Positions 1 to 9,784 are shown, counted from the stretch's first letter. The stretch: 64,000 nucleotides of DNA from Cohnella algarum (GCF_016937515.1 NZ_JAFHKM010000002.1:1483001-1547000), one strand, 5' to 3'. A program made the numbers and translations. The notes: a model not told the origin generated them from the sequence alone.

Positions 1-684
1 CGGGGCGAAGCCGGCTTCGGCGCCGGCCTTGCGATAAAGATCGACGAGCGGCTTGAACCGTTCGGGCTCGCCGCCGAGAATCGCGATCGCCATGCCGACC
101 CCGAGCCTTCCGGCGCGAATCGCGCTCTCCGGCGAGCCCCCGACGCCAACCCAGATCGGCAATCGGCTTTGGACCGGCCGGGGGGCGATTTCGGCGCTCG
201 CCAACGGGGATCGAAACCGGCCCGACCAGGAGACGACGTCCGCTTCGTTCAGCTTCAGAAACAAGTCCATATTTTCGGCAAAAAGGTCGTCGTAATCGTT
301 CGTATCGTAGCCGAAAAGCGGGAACGATTCCACGAACGCTCCGCGCCCTGCGATGATTTCCGCCCGGCCGTCCGACAGCAAGTCCAGCGTGGCGAAGTCC
401 TCGAACAGCCGGACCGGGTCCGCCGTGCTGATGACGGTCGTCGCGCTCGTCAATTTGATCCGTTTCGTCGCCTGGGCGATCGCCGCGAGGACGACCGGCG
501 GCGCCGAAACGGCATAGTCCAGCCGATGATGCTCGCCGACGCCGAACAGATCGAGCCCCGCTTCGTCGGCCAGCTTCGCCGCCTCGATCGTCTCCTTCAA
601 CCGCTGCCGGGGGCTGATCGTGTTGCCGGCATGCGGGTCCGGCACGAGATCTCCAAGCGTATAAAGACCGATTTCGAAATTCAT
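1..684 (-). CDS. LLM-class flavin-dependent oxidoreductase (3' end outside window)
   Basis: Translating the minus strand from the ATG at 684 gives an uninterrupted frame to the window edge, beginning MNFEIGLYTLGD. The early stretch GVGEHHRLDYAVSAPP, the segment ATKRIKLTSATTVIS, then LLSDGRAEIIAGRGAF and the later PIWVGVGGSPESAIRAGRLG are the usual landmarks of the bacterial-luciferase-like monooxygenase family, a TIM barrel using FMN or F420. About 228 of an expected 330-350 residues are present, so the C-terminus lies outside. The substrate cannot be told. It is transcribed in the same direction as ribA, whose stop is about 20 bases upstream, so the two may share a transcript. Confidence 0.85.
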   Translation of the reverse strand, partial: MNFEIGLYTLGDLVPDPHAGNTISPRQRLKETIEAAKLADEAGLDLFGVGEHHRLDYAVSAPPVVLAAIAQATKRIKLTSATTVISTADPVRLFEDFATLDLLSDGRAEIIAGRGAFVESFPLFGYDTNDYDDLFAENMDLFLKLNEADVVSWSGRFRSPLASAEIAPRPVQSRLPIWVGVGGSPESAIRAGRLGVGMAIAILGGEPERFKPLVDLYRKAGAEAGFAP

Positions 685-706
685 CCCGCCACCTCGAGCC
701 TCCCGG

Positions 707-1453
707 TTAATCGTTCGGACAGCCGCTTTCCGACAGGTGGCCAGACCGGTTTATTTTCGTTTGCAAATATTTTTCGTTAAATTCGGAAGCGCTGCCCCAC
801 AGCGGCGTCCGGGCCGAGACGTGCATGCCCGCCTTTTTCAAGGCTTCCAGCTTTTTGGGGTTGTTCGTGATCAGCCTGACCGGCTTCGAACGAAGCGTCC
901 GCAAAACTTCGATGGCGTCGCCGTAATTCCGGGCATCGTCGACAAATCCGAGATTCAAATTCGCATCGACGGTATCGTAGCCGTTTTCCTGCAGGACGTA
1001 GGCCATCGCTTTGCTGAACAGCCCGATTCCTCTTCCCTCGTGATTGGCCAGATAAAACAAGGCGCCCGTTCCGTGCTCCGCGATCATTTTCAGGGACTGC
1101 TCCAATTGGAACCCGCAATCGCACCGCTGGCTGCCGAAAATATCGCCCGTGTGGCAGATGGAGTGCATGCGGATCAGCGCATCCTCGCCGTTGCGGAAAT
1201 CGCCGTACGCCAAAACGCTGGACTGCTGCATTTCGGCCAAATTGACGGAGGACAGCTTTTCGATGATCCGTTCGACGTCCTCGGTTACTTCCTGGCAGCG
1301 AAGCCAACAATACCATTGGAACGTGACGGTCTCGCCGTCCAGACGGATCGGCAATCGAATCGGCCCCACCAGGTAAAGGGCCTCTTCGCCGCTTTTGATC
1401 AATCGAATTTTCTTTTCCAGGATGGAGACGACTTTCTCTTGAAGCGCAGGCAT
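707..1453 (-). CDS. ribA: GTP cyclohydrolase II
   Basis: Catalyses the first step of riboflavin synthesis, opening GTP to 2,5-diamino-6-ribosylamino-4-pyrimidinone 5'-phosphate with release of formate and pyrophosphate. The zinc ligands are visible as C-x10-C-x-C (CHTGDIFGSQRCDCG), followed by NHEGRGIGLFSKAMAY and a C-terminal ITNNPKKLEALKKAG nucleotide-contact segment. The frame stays open upstream to 1612, but the ATG at 1453 (protein MPALQEKVVSILEKK, 248 residues) has AAGGGG seven bases before it and gives a family-like length. It is a stand-alone GTPCH-II without the DHBP synthase domain of bifunctional RibBA. No FMN riboswitch was recognised upstream. Confidence 0.88.
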   Translation of the reverse strand: MPALQEKVVSILEKKIRLIKSGEEALYLVGPIRLPIRLDGETVTFQWYCWLRCQEVTEDVERIIEKLSSVNLAEMQQSSVLAYGDFRNGEDALIRMHSICHTGDIFGSQRCDCGFQLEQSLKMIAEHGTGALFYLANHEGRGIGLFSKAMAYVLQENGYDTVDANLNLGFVDDARNYGDAIEVLRTLRSKPVRLITNNPKKLEALKKAGMHVSARTPLWGSASEFNEKYLQTKINRSGHLSESGCPND

Positions 1454-1596
1454 GCCACGACCCCTTACGATTAAAAATTTGGTTTCAATATGCCCCGGGC
1501 AAAGAAACCGTATGCCCTCGGGTTTCCGAAAGGATGCCCAAGCCGAAACGGCTATCGCCGTCCTCTGTGGGTTCGACTCCTTGCCGGGCTGGCTAC

Positions 1597-1777
1597 ATTG
1601 GATTTTGTCCAATCAAAGTCGGCTTTTAGGCCGCCCCCGCCGTCTTCGTTGGATTTTGTCCAATCAGGCGAGGCATTTTCGGCGATTTTGCCCTTATTTC
1701 AGGTTCCGCGTTGGAAAAAATCCACTGTAGACCGAGGTTTCCGCGTTTCTCGCACCACCCGTTGGATAAAATCCAAC
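1597..1777. repeat. Array 1 of four 16-17-bp palindromes (family A)
   Basis: Four near-palindromes of the type GTTGGATnnnnATCCAAC start at 1597, 1648, 1710 and 1761, so the start-to-start spacing is 51, 62 and 51 bp. The first two have a T-rich core (ATTGGATTTTGTCCAAT, GTTGGATTTTGTCCAAT). The last two have an A-rich core (GTTGGAAAAAATCCAC, GTTGGATAAAATCCAAC). The whole therefore approximates a dyad about 1687. The same spacing recurs at 26052-26231. It fills most of the 510-bp gap between ribA and the Spo0M gene. Confidence 0.85.
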
Positions 1778-1858
1778 ATAGGCGCAGCTTCGCAGGCTCA
1801 GCCGCCTGAGCGGCGCCGCGCCAGTCCACGCAAACATCGCATTCCGATCTACCTAAGA

Positions 1859-1885
1859 AAGGCACCCTTCGGGGTGCCCTTTGTT
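1859..1885 (-). terminator. Rho-independent terminator after the Spo0M-like gene
   Basis: A perfect stem GGCACCC/GGGTGCC closes on a TTCG tetraloop. Read on the minus strand it is followed by CCTTTCTT and lies about 80 bp beyond the stop of the Spo0M-like gene. Read on the plus strand it is followed by CTTTGTTCC, so it may act both ways. Confidence 0.7.
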
Positions 1886-1963
1886 CCATGAAGAAAAGAA
1901 AAGCAGCCTATACTTACTTTATGAAACTAAGTTTATTATAATAACAAAGGAACGTCAAGTATG

Positions 1964-2731
1964 TTATTTCAAATGCGGCAGGATACACCTCGCGAGCTTG
2001 TCCGCCAACCGCTCCGGGTCGGCTGCGTCCTCTTTCGTCAACGTAACCCGGATATGCCGCTCGTCCCAATCGAACGCTTCCTCCAGCAGGCCGCTCAGCC
2101 CTTTGGCCCGCCGGTCGATTTCGATAAAAAAGTTCACCCGCTCCGACCTGTCCGCCGTATAGTAAACCTCGATTTCGTCCAGAGCCGAGGGCAGCCGCGG
2201 CTTGAATTCGAATTCCTGCACGAACGGGAATTCCGTCCGAAGGTGCGGGACATGAAGCAGCGAAACCTCATCCAGCCGAAGTCCCAGCAGCTTGACGGCC
2301 TCGAAGAACCCGTGAACGATCGGATGCGGCAAAATCGGCACGGCGTCCCGGTCGTTCCTGGTCTCCTCCATCTCCACGTTCACGGTCGTTTCCAGCCACA
2401 CCTTGGAAGAATCGATCGACACCGGCGTCGTCAACGGAATCCGGAACCGGAACGGAACCCGTTTCTCTTCGCCTGGGGCGACCGTAACGCTCGTTCCGAG
2501 CGTATGGCGGTAAATGACGCCTTTGTCTTTAACGATTTGCTTGTTTTTTTCGCAAAAAAATTCCGCCACGAGCCCGAATTCGATCGCGGTCACATGCTTC
2601 GCGTCCCGTCCTCCCCTCAAAATGACGGTGCCGCTCAGCTCCTCCCCGCAGCGAACTCCGCGGGAAATGTCGAGCGTCGTGTCGACTTTGACGCCTCCGG
2701 TTCGATTCATCATTCGCTCATAGATAGACAT
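1964..2731 (-). CDS. Spo0M-family sporulation control protein
   Basis: About 255 residues with an arrestin-like beta-sandwich N-terminal half (GVKVDTTLDISRGVRCGEELSGTVILRGG near the start, then TVAPGEEKRVPFRFRIPLTTPVS) and a C-terminal region with FEFKPRLPSALDEIEVYYTA, as in Spo0M/AMMECR-like sporulation proteins. These cytosolic proteins affect entry into sporulation in bacilli; the partner here is unknown. The frame starts earlier, but the ATG at 2731 (MSIYERMMNRTGG) has GGAGGGG nine bases before it. It is monocistronic, with a terminator at 1859-1885. Confidence 0.85.
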   Translation of the reverse strand: MSIYERMMNRTGGVKVDTTLDISRGVRCGEELSGTVILRGGRDAKHVTAIEFGLVAEFFCEKNKQIVKDKGVIYRHTLGTSVTVAPGEEKRVPFRFRIPLTTPVSIDSSKVWLETTVNVEMEETRNDRDAVPILPHPIVHGFFEAVKLLGLRLDEVSLLHVPHLRTEFPFVQEFEFKPRLPSALDEIEVYYTADRSERVNFFIEIDRRAKGLSGLLEEAFDWDERHIRVTLTKEDAADPERLADKLARCILPHLK

Positions 2732-2917
2732 AGGACAGTTTCCCCTCCGCATCGGTCATAGCTTCATCGTACCGGGCGCGATGAGGTTTGGCAATCCGCA
2801 TTCGGTTTTTTCTTCCAACTCTCTGAAACTGCGAATTAGAATGCCCGTAAATAGCTTTAGGCGATTCGCGAAACTGCAAGAATCGCAAAACTTATCGGGC
2901 ATAGGAGGATTTCTCGA

Positions 2918-3423
2918 ATGGGTTTGTTCGATCTATTCAAAGGAGACAAAAGCACGGAAGGCATGACGCCGCATTTCGCGTTCGCGAGCTCGCTGCTGTA
3001 CATGATGCAATCGGACGGGGAAATGGATCACGAAGAAGTAGGGCAGCTGCTGGCCGTCTTGGGCGGAGAAGAGCAGAACGGCGTCATCGGCGTCGGTGCG
3101 AACAACCGGGCTCTGCTGGTCGGGCCTTGAAATACGTTCGCTCGACCCCGATCGACAAGTTTTTGCAGGAAGCGGCTCCGATCCTGACCGACGCGCAAAA
3201 AATTTGCATCCTGGTCAACCTGGTCGATTCCTCTCTCGCCGACGGCGAACCCGAGCATCAGGAACAACAGTTATTCGCCAAGTTCCTGGCCGCGTTCAAC
3301 GTTTCGGAAGAGCGCTTCACGCCATTCTTTGAAGTCATTTCCTTGAAAAACGACCGTTCCGTCTTCCTCAATCAAAACCACCCGAAAAACCAACCGGGGT
3401 ATCAGGTCAAGCTGCACGTTTAA
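2918..3423 (+). pseudogene. TerB-like tellurite-resistance family protein, frameshifted
   Basis: The ATG at 2918 follows AGGAGG with nine bases spacing and opens MGLFDLFKGDKSTEGMTPHF. The frame runs MTPHFAFASSLLYMMQSDGEM to GVGANNRALLVGP and stops at 3130. The next frame continues the same protein as ALKYVRSTPIDKFLQEAAPI to the stop at 3423. One base missing near 3117-3124 explains the break; restoring it gives about 168 residues, a normal TerB-domain length with an acidic helical core. It could be a real frameshift or a sequencing error. The function of this stand-alone TerB family is unclear despite its name. Confidence 0.7.
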
Positions 3424-3436
3424 TCTCGCATATACG

Positions 3437-3483
3437 ACAGGACCGTCTTCGGGGCGCTTCGCCTCCGAAGGCGGTCCTGTTTT
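3437..3483. terminator. Bidirectional terminator between convergent genes
   Basis: The stem ACAGGACCG-t-CTTCGG pairs with CCGAAG-g-CGGTCCTGT, with one bulge and a short GC-rich loop, and is followed by TTTT on the plus strand. It separates the TerB-like gene from the convergent glycosidase gene. Confidence 0.75.
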
Positions 3484-3492
3484 GGCTGCCGC

Positions 3493-6209
3493 CTACAGCG
3501 CGAACAGCTTCAGCTCCTTGACCCTCACATAGCCGTTGTCGGTGCTGACAAACCGGACCTTGCTCGTCGCGACCGGGTCGGCGAACGCCAGGGAGACGAC
3601 CGTACTCGTCTTCGGATTTCCGCTCGCCGACGCTCCCGGGATATCCGTCCAGCCGCTTCCGTTCCACGCCTGCAGCTTGAAGTTCGACACCGCGTTGCCG
3701 TCGCTGTGGCCGGTATGAACCTCCGCGCTTCCGATGGCATAGCTTTGGCCCAAATCGACCTCCAGCCAATGCGGGCCGTTCGTATTCGCGCTTACCCAGC
3801 GGGATTCGTCGGACACGACGCCGTCCACCGCTTTCTCCGCCGCGAAGACGTCATAGACCGAATCCGCCGTCGCCGGCTTTCCCGCCGCCACGTTTGCCGG
3901 GCCGACGGCCGTCGGCGCGAGCGCCGAAACGTTTCCATCGCCGTCCACCGTCCGAACCTGATACTCGTCGCCGGAAACGCCCTCCTTGTCGAAGTAGTAC
4001 GTCCCTTTCGATACTTTGTCGTATGCGGCCCCGTTTTTGAAAATTTCGTAATAGGAAATCCAGTTGTCGTCGGCGCCTTCCGTCCAGGTTACTTCGATAC
4101 CGTTATAGCCAAGGTTGGAAGCTTCGGCTTGCGAGACGTTGCCCGGCGCGGAGGGAGCGGTCGTATCGCTGCCCGACATCGGCCGGTTTTCCAGGTTGAA
4201 GAAAATGACCTCGCCCTGCTTGAACGGCGTCAGCGGAATGCCGTTGGTCATCCAGTAGGAGCCGCTGCGCGTTTCCGTCGTTTTGCCGCCTTCCAGCGTC
4301 GCGACCGTGTAGCTGGCCGACGCGTTCAAGCCTTTGGGGAAGACGGTGACATTCGTGCCGACCATCGCGTCTTTTTTCGCGAACGTGATGTACCCTTTGG
4401 AGCCGTCGCCGCTCATTTTTTGCAAAATGCCTTCCTTGTCGCCCGCGCTGACGGCGGGACGGTACACCTTCACCCATCTGCCCATGACGCCCTGCGTCTT
4501 CAGGTACCGGTACAGGTCCACGTCCCGGCGCAGCGGCTCCATCTCGCTTGGCGTCCCGTCGACTTTGCCGGCGATCGTCAGGTGGTAGCTCAACAAGTAG
4601 CGGTTGCTTTTGCTGTAGTTGCCGATGTCGCCTCTGCCGTAGCTGACCTGAAGCTTCTCGGAAGGGAACAGCAGCGACGTATAATACCCGTCCTCGCTGC
4701 CCGCCGCTCCGTCGCGCAGCTGCACCACGTCGCTGAACCGCGCCGTTTCGATCGACAGCAGGCCCGCCCCGTCGCTGCACAGGAGCAAGGCCGCGCCGGG
4801 ATTTTGCTTTTTGAACTGTTCGAGAATGTAGAGAATGTTGTTGGCCTTCAGAATCGTTCCGGAGTCGGCGCCGTAGTCCGTTTTCAGCATAAAGCTCCCG
4901 AACTCGGTTTGTTTTTGATTCAGCATCGCGAGGATGTGCGCCACGACGTCCTGGCGCTCCGTCCTTAATCCCGCCTTGTACCAGGAAGGATTCGCCATCC
5001 ATTCCGGATGAGCCGCGGCAATTTGGGAATTCGCTTCCGCCCCCAAGGGACGAGCCACAGCCCGAGTTTCTGCCCGTTTTTAACCGCGTAGGCGTTGTAG
5101 GCGGCGTTGCTTTCTCCCGGCTTGTTGTTCCAGTCGCCCAAATAATCCTGCCAGCCGGCGTCGATCCAGATCAAATCGCCCCCGATATAGCGGGTCGAAT
5201 GGATCTTGTTCAGGATGTGGGCCGGGTCGCTGCCGTAACCGCCGAAGCGGACAAGCGGAAAATACTCTTCCCGGGTGTAGTCCCACTTGTAGCGATAAGT
5301 GAAATCGAGAATCGTATTCCCCATATCGTCCAGGTCCCCGGAAAACACGCCCGTACGGCTTAGCGGACCCTTCAACGTCGCGTTGTTCGCGATCGTTACC
5401 GGGCCGGAGCTCGTCTTCATCTGCGCGAACGTCCGGCCGGAAAAATCGCCGACCTCCGCCAGCCAGTTCCCCGTGTAGTCCCAGGTGACGAAAATTCCCT
5501 CCGACAACGTGCGGTTGTACAGCGCCAGAAACGGATGGTACTTGTTGGAGCCGTTGCCCGCGAAGGTCGTGTTCGCCGTCGCCGGCTTGGGGTCCAGCAG
5601 CTTGTTCCAGACGGGCGTATCCGCCTTGTCGCCGCTCATGACGTAAAGGTCGACCTGCCCGGCATCGTTCTGCATCACGCGTTGGCGAAACGCGGATATA
5701 TCCGCGAAGCTTTGGGAGCTTCCGGAAATATTCCGGAATTCCGACCATTCCTCGATGACGCCCGTCGAAGGATACGCGACATAATGACGCGTAACCTCGA
5801 CGACGCTGTTATGGATAACGACGCTAAGCTGCAATTCGCCTTGCGCCAGCGTTTGCGTCCGGTACGAATCGTAAATCCAGCCCCCGCCGGAGCCGTTGTA
5901 CGAAGCGGTTCCGATTTTGACGTTGAACTCGTCGGAGTTCGGGCTCGCCCCCTGCACGTAATTTCGGCCGGTCGCCTTGTTGACCAGCCGGGTCATCGTA
6001 TACGTCCCCTCGCCGAAGCGCACCGCCTTCTCCACCTTGCCCGTCCCCATCGTCCACGTCCGCGTGGCCGAATCGTAATTCACGTAAGCATCCCCCGACG
6101 CGGCCGCATTCGCCTTGCCGCTCCCGATCGGCATTGCCGCCAGCAGCACGCAGGCCGCAACCGCCGCCAGCCAGCCCGTTCGAACTTTCGGTTTGCTTGA
6201 CGCCGACAT
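3493..6209 (-). pseudogene. Secreted clan GH-D-like (GH36-type) glycosidase with FN3 and F5/8C domains, frameshifted
   Basis: Two frames join into one protein of about 905 residues. The first (start 6209) has a signal peptide (WLAAVAACVLLAAMPIG), an N-terminal beta-sandwich and the start of a TIM barrel with LIWIDAGWQDYLG near residue 346. The second carries MLKTDYGADSG (candidate nucleophile Asp near residue 445), a fibronectin-III-like domain, and a C-terminal F5/8-type sugar-binding domain (AVDGVVSDESRWVS, WLEVDLGQ). The break is at the C5 run 5040-5044 (G5 on the coding strand): six G would restore PWGAEANSQIAAAHPEWM. The enzyme would act outside the cell on an alpha-linked sugar, feeding the adjacent ABC transporter. 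Substrate inferred only from family. If the shift is a sequencing error, this is an intact gene. Confidence 0.72.
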
Positions 6210-6268
6210 TCGTAAGCCCCTCCTTTGCGGAATGTGCAGCTCATACGCGCAAGGTTGATCACCTTGAT

Positions 6269-6283
6269 TGTATGCGCTTACAA
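6269..6283 (-). promoter_or_regulatory. cre-like CcpA operator upstream of the glycosidase
   Basis: On the coding strand the site reads TTGTAAGCGCATACA, an exact match to the cre pattern WTGNAANCGNWNNCW, inside a larger near-palindrome ATTGTATGCGCTTACAAT (plus strand 6267-6284). It lies about 60 bp upstream of the glycosidase start, and a possible -10 (TACAAT) overlaps its distal end, so CcpA binding would be expected to repress. Binding is inference. Confidence 0.6.
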
Positions 6284-6361
6284 TTTTTACTATAGCAAGC
6301 GGAGCACGTTAAGCACTATGCACTTTTCGTACTCCTTGACGTGGATTGTTTTGACTTCTCG

Positions 6362-7984
6362 TTACGAACCCTTGAATTCGCTCGGGCTTTTGCCGCTGTA
6401 CTTTTTGAATACTTTGGAAAAGTAGGCCCGATCCGAAAACCCGAGCGTATACGCGACGTTTTCCACCGTTTCGTTCTCCTGCCGCAGCATCCGGATCGCC
6501 ATGTTAATTTTGAACTGGTTGACGTATTCGGTGAAGTTGACCCCGGCAAGCCGTTTGAAAAACCGGGAAAAATAACTGGGATTCAAGTGCAAATAATGGG
6601 CCATGTCGACCGAGGTGACCATTTCGTCCACATGCTCTTGCAAATATTGATCGATCGCCTGCAGCCGCAAATCCCTTTCTTCCTCTTTGCCCCCGGGCGC
6701 AAGAGAGTGACGGACGAACAAGCCCCGCAGCTCCCGGCGAGTCAGTTGAACCGCTTCCGCAGCTCGAACGGCCAGCCCGAGATGCGTGTAGAAGCCCTCC
6801 CCCACCTGCCCGTTCGTCTCGTACGCCAGCTGCCGGACGAGATCCGCGCAAGCTTCCTTGACCAGGCGGGGCGGCAAGCGGTCCGCCGCAACCCGCTGGC
6901 TCATCGCGCTGACGGCCAGATCGATCCACGATCCGTCGTTCTCCTCGAGCGCGAGCGACAGCAAGCCTCTTTCCTTGTCGAATTTGCCGTCGGCGGCGGG
7001 ATCGAACGGCGCCGGCTCGGCCGATACCGCCGCCGCCCCGGCGCTGCCGTAAAAGCTTTGCTCGCGGCAAGCCGTCATCCGGCGATGGGCGGCTCCGATT
7101 TGCGCCAGCGGAACGGCTTCCGGCCAATAAAAGCCCAGCACGTCGATTTTCAAGTACTGCTTCGTTTTTTCCCGTACCGTCTCCATGAAGCGAAGCATGT
7201 CCGCTTCCGCCCCGTCGGCCTTGCCGCGGCTTGGGCTTCCTTCGGCTTCCCCGGGGCCGGCCGCGTTCCAGATCAGATAAATCTCGTAATCCTTGGTCAT
7301 GAACGGGGTAACGGGAGCCGCGCCCGCATCGGCGCAAATTTCCGTCACCATGTTGAATACCGCGTACTGGATCAAATGCATGTCCTCGTACCCGTACCGC
7401 TCCGCGACGGAAGCGGCGTCGAGATGGAGGAAGCCGACCCGAAAAAAAGGCAGCTTCCACGAAATGCCCAGCCGTTCGCCGAATTGCATCGTGCCCGTCA
7501 AGCCGCCGCCGCCGGCCAGCAGCTCCTTCAGAAAGCTCGTCTTCAGCACATCCTTGTTGCGCTCGATATCCTGCCGAATCACATAGCGCTCCATCCGCTC
7601 GCTGCGGGCCCGAAACTGATCCATCGCCTTGCGCAGGCTGACGCGAAGCTGCTCGGCCGAAAGCTCGTCCTTGATCAAATAATCGTCGGCTTCCATCTGG
7701 AAAGCTCTCTTGGAATACTGAAACTCTTCGTAGCACGTCAGGAAAATCAGCCTGACCTCCGGCTTGATCGTGCGGAAAGCTTGCGCCAGCTCCAATCCGT
7801 CCATGCCGGGCATGCCGATGTCGGTGACGACCAGGTCGGGCAGCGCGGCTTGAAACCGCTCCAGCGCCTGCTCGCTGGTGGACGCCGAAGCCGTCAGCTC
7901 CAGCTCCAGATCGAGCTGCTTCAGCAGCTGCGCCACATAGTCCAGCATCGGGACGTCATCGTCAATCAGCATGACCGATATCAT
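6362..7984 (-). CDS. YesN-type response regulator (REC + AraC HTH)
   Basis: 540 residues. The N-terminal receiver domain starts MISVMLIDDD, with phosphoacceptor Asp55 in VVTDIGMPGMDG and the conserved Lys in YLIKDELSAEQ. A long, variable middle region follows, and the last 100 residues form a double HTH AraC domain (DMAHYLHLNPSYFSRFFKRL, ENVAYTLGFSDRAYFSKVFKKYSGKSPSEFK). The start overlaps the end of the YesM-type kinase by 23 bases, so the pair is co-translated. It should activate the flanking transporter and glycosidase genes when the kinase senses an extracellular sugar. Target sites were not identified. Confidence 0.92.
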   Translation of the reverse strand: MISVMLIDDDVPMLDYVAQLLKQLDLELELTASASTSEQALERFQAALPDLVVTDIGMPGMDGLELAQAFRTIKPEVRLIFLTCYEEFQYSKRAFQMEADDYLIKDELSAEQLRVSLRKAMDQFRARSERMERYVIRQDIERNKDVLKTSFLKELLAGGGGLTGTMQFGERLGISWKLPFFRVGFLHLDAASVAERYGYEDMHLIQYAVFNMVTEICADAGAAPVTPFMTKDYEIYLIWNAAGPGEAEGSPSRGKADGAEADMLRFMETVREKTKQYLKIDVLGFYWPEAVPLAQIGAAHRRMTACREQSFYGSAGAAAVSAEPAPFDPAADGKFDKERGLLSLALEENDGSWIDLAVSAMSQRVAADRLPPRLVKEACADLVRQLAYETNGQVGEGFYTHLGLAVRAAEAVQLTRRELRGLFVRHSLAPGGKEEERDLRLQAIDQYLQEHVDEMVTSVDMAHYLHLNPSYFSRFFKRLAGVNFTEYVNQFKINMAIRMLRQENETVENVAYTLGFSDRAYFSKVFKKYSGKSPSEFKGS

Positions 7985-9719
7985 CGGAAGCCGCCTCCTC
8001 GGGAAGAGTCATCGGGATGAAAAACACGACGGCCAGGCCGCCGCCGGAACGGTTCGCGGCCGAAAGGCGCGCCAGAGGCCCGTATAAAATCCGCAGCCTT
8101 CTGGCGACGTTGACCATGCCGACCCCTCTGCCGGACGCGGGCGATTCCTCTCCCGCGATCCCGTCAAGGCGGTCGTTGAGCCGCTTGAGCCGTTCGTCCG
8201 GCATGCCCCGGCCGTTGTCGCCGATCTCGATGCGAAGCCCGGCGCCCGTCCATTCGGCGCTCAGCTCGATCGCCGGGTTCTCGGGACGGGAGGAGAAGCC
8301 GTGGATGATCGCGTTCTCGACGATCGGCTGCAGCAGCAGGCGCGGAAGCCGGATCGCTTCGGCCTGCGCGCCGATCCGGCTATGGAACCGGATGTCCAGC
8401 CGGTTGCGGATTTGCATGACCTGGATGTAGCTCCCCAGCACTTTGCACTCCTCCGCCAGCCCGACCGGCTCGACGCGCACATAGGCGCGCAGCAGCTTGA
8501 TCAGCGATTCCAGCATGCCGCCATGCGCCGAATCGCCGGCAAGCAGCAGGTTCACCTTGATGGAATTGAGCGTATTCAGCAAAAAATGCGGACTGATCTG
8601 GGCGGCAAGCGCCTGCAGCTCCAGCTTCCGCTTCTCCTCCTGCTCGGTCTCCACCTGATGCAGCAGCTGATTGAGCTCGTCCAGCATCTGATTGAACGCC
8701 GAGGACAGCTGGGCGACCTCGTCCTTGCCCTTGACCGGCAAGCGCACGTTCCGGTTGCCCCCGACGTACTGCTTGACGTTGGAACGAAGCAGGCTGAGCG
8801 GCTTGTTGATTTGTCCGGCCCACAGGACCGACAATACCAGAAAGCCGACGAAAAAAATGCCGACCACCATAATGGAAACGAAAAATTCGCGGTTGATCTG
8901 GCCGACGATGGAGCTCCTTGGCGTATGGCTGGCAAGCTGCCAATCCACTCGCGGAATCCGCACTTCGCCGCTCAGCACATCCGCGCCGGAAAGGTCGCCA
9001 ATTTCGTTCGCGGAAGCGATCCGGCTGCCGGACTTGTCCGTCAGCGTAACGGCGACTGCCGGATTGCCCGTATTCAACACGCTTTGGAAATAGGAATTCG
9101 GAATGCCGATGAACAACGTCGCCAGCTTCTCGGAGTTGCGCGGGTCGGCGATGACGCGCGCCGCATAATAATGCGCGGGAGCGGCATCGCCGCTCCCGGA
9201 AGGGAACCACTGCAAAATCGAGGTTTCGCTGTCGTCCACGCGGCTGCCGGCCGCCAGAAATCCGTCCGGCAGCTCCGAGAACAATGCCCGGTCCAGGTTG
9301 CCCATGACGATCCGGTTTTTCCGGTTGACGATGAGAATTTCCAGATTGGCGTCGAACGACTGCACGGTCAATATGTTGGCCATCGACTTCAGCTTCGAAT
9401 GCCGGGCGTACGCCTCGTAGTCCGTGAACGAGTCCTTGTCCTTCAAGTATCGCAGGCTCTCCAGCGCTTCGGCGTCGTACGACTGGGAAAAGTAAATCGA
9501 GGCGAAGGATATCGTGTCGATCGTCTTCGTAAGTTGGTTGGCGATCACCCGGAGCGTTTCTTCATTGGAGCGCAGCGTCCGGTCGGTCACGTTCTGCTTG
9601 ACGGACGTATACGACCAGAGCGTAACCGCCATGAACGGCAGCAGGATCAAGATCAGGAACGAAAACTGCAGTCTGCGATGGAAAGAAAAGCGGCTCATCC
9701 AGCCCATTAACGCGCTCAT
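7962..9719 (-). CDS. YesM-type sensor histidine kinase
   Basis: About 585 residues. TM1 is near residues 17-37 (FLILILLPFMAVTLW), then a roughly 250-residue extracellular sensor domain, TM2 (IMVVGIFFVGFLVLSVLW), a HAMP segment (INKPLSLLRSNVKQYVGG), the phosphoacceptor region QISPHFLLNTLNSIK of the His_kinase (PF06580) type, and an HATPase domain with IVENAIIHGF, GDNGRGM and GRGVGM boxes. ATG 9719 is preferred over GTG 9725 because AAAGGA then lies ten bases upstream. A TATAAT sits on the minus strand at 9748-9753, which may give the two-component pair its own start. Its cognate regulator is the overlapping YesN gene. Confidence 0.92.
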   Translation of the reverse strand: MSALMGWMSRFSFHRRLQFSFLILILLPFMAVTLWSYTSVKQNVTDRTLRSNEETLRVIANQLTKTIDTISFASIYFSQSYDAEALESLRYLKDKDSFTDYEAYARHSKLKSMANILTVQSFDANLEILIVNRKNRIVMGNLDRALFSELPDGFLAAGSRVDDSETSILQWFPSGSGDAAPAHYYAARVIADPRNSEKLATLFIGIPNSYFQSVLNTGNPAVAVTLTDKSGSRIASANEIGDLSGADVLSGEVRIPRVDWQLASHTPRSSIVGQINREFFVSIMVVGIFFVGFLVLSVLWAGQINKPLSLLRSNVKQYVGGNRNVRLPVKGKDEVAQLSSAFNQMLDELNQLLHQVETEQEEKRKLELQALAAQISPHFLLNTLNSIKVNLLLAGDSAHGGMLESLIKLLRAYVRVEPVGLAEECKVLGSYIQVMQIRNRLDIRFHSRIGAQAEAIRLPRLLLQPIVENAIIHGFSSRPENPAIELSAEWTGAGLRIEIGDNGRGMPDERLKRLNDRLDGIAGEESPASGRGVGMVNVARRLRILYGPLARLSAANRSGGGLAVVFFIPMTLPEEAASDDIGHAD

Positions 9720-9784
9720 CTCCACCCCGTCCTTTACTCATTCCCCATTATACCGCATTCTCCCCGCTGCCGCCCCGCGTTTTT

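Noticed and set aside
1568..1592. tRNA-like T-arm (GTGGGTTCGACTCC)
   Set aside because: The stem does not close and no acceptor, D or anticodon arms fold around it.
1597..1777. CRISPR-like array (repeats with 34-45-bp spacers)
   Set aside because: Only four short AT-cored palindromes in two orientations, spacer length not constant, identical geometry at a second locus and no cas genes in the window.
8301..9710. Long plus-strand frame opposite the YesM kinase
   Set aside because: Arg/Gln/Asp-rich translation without family features; a GC-driven antisense shadow.
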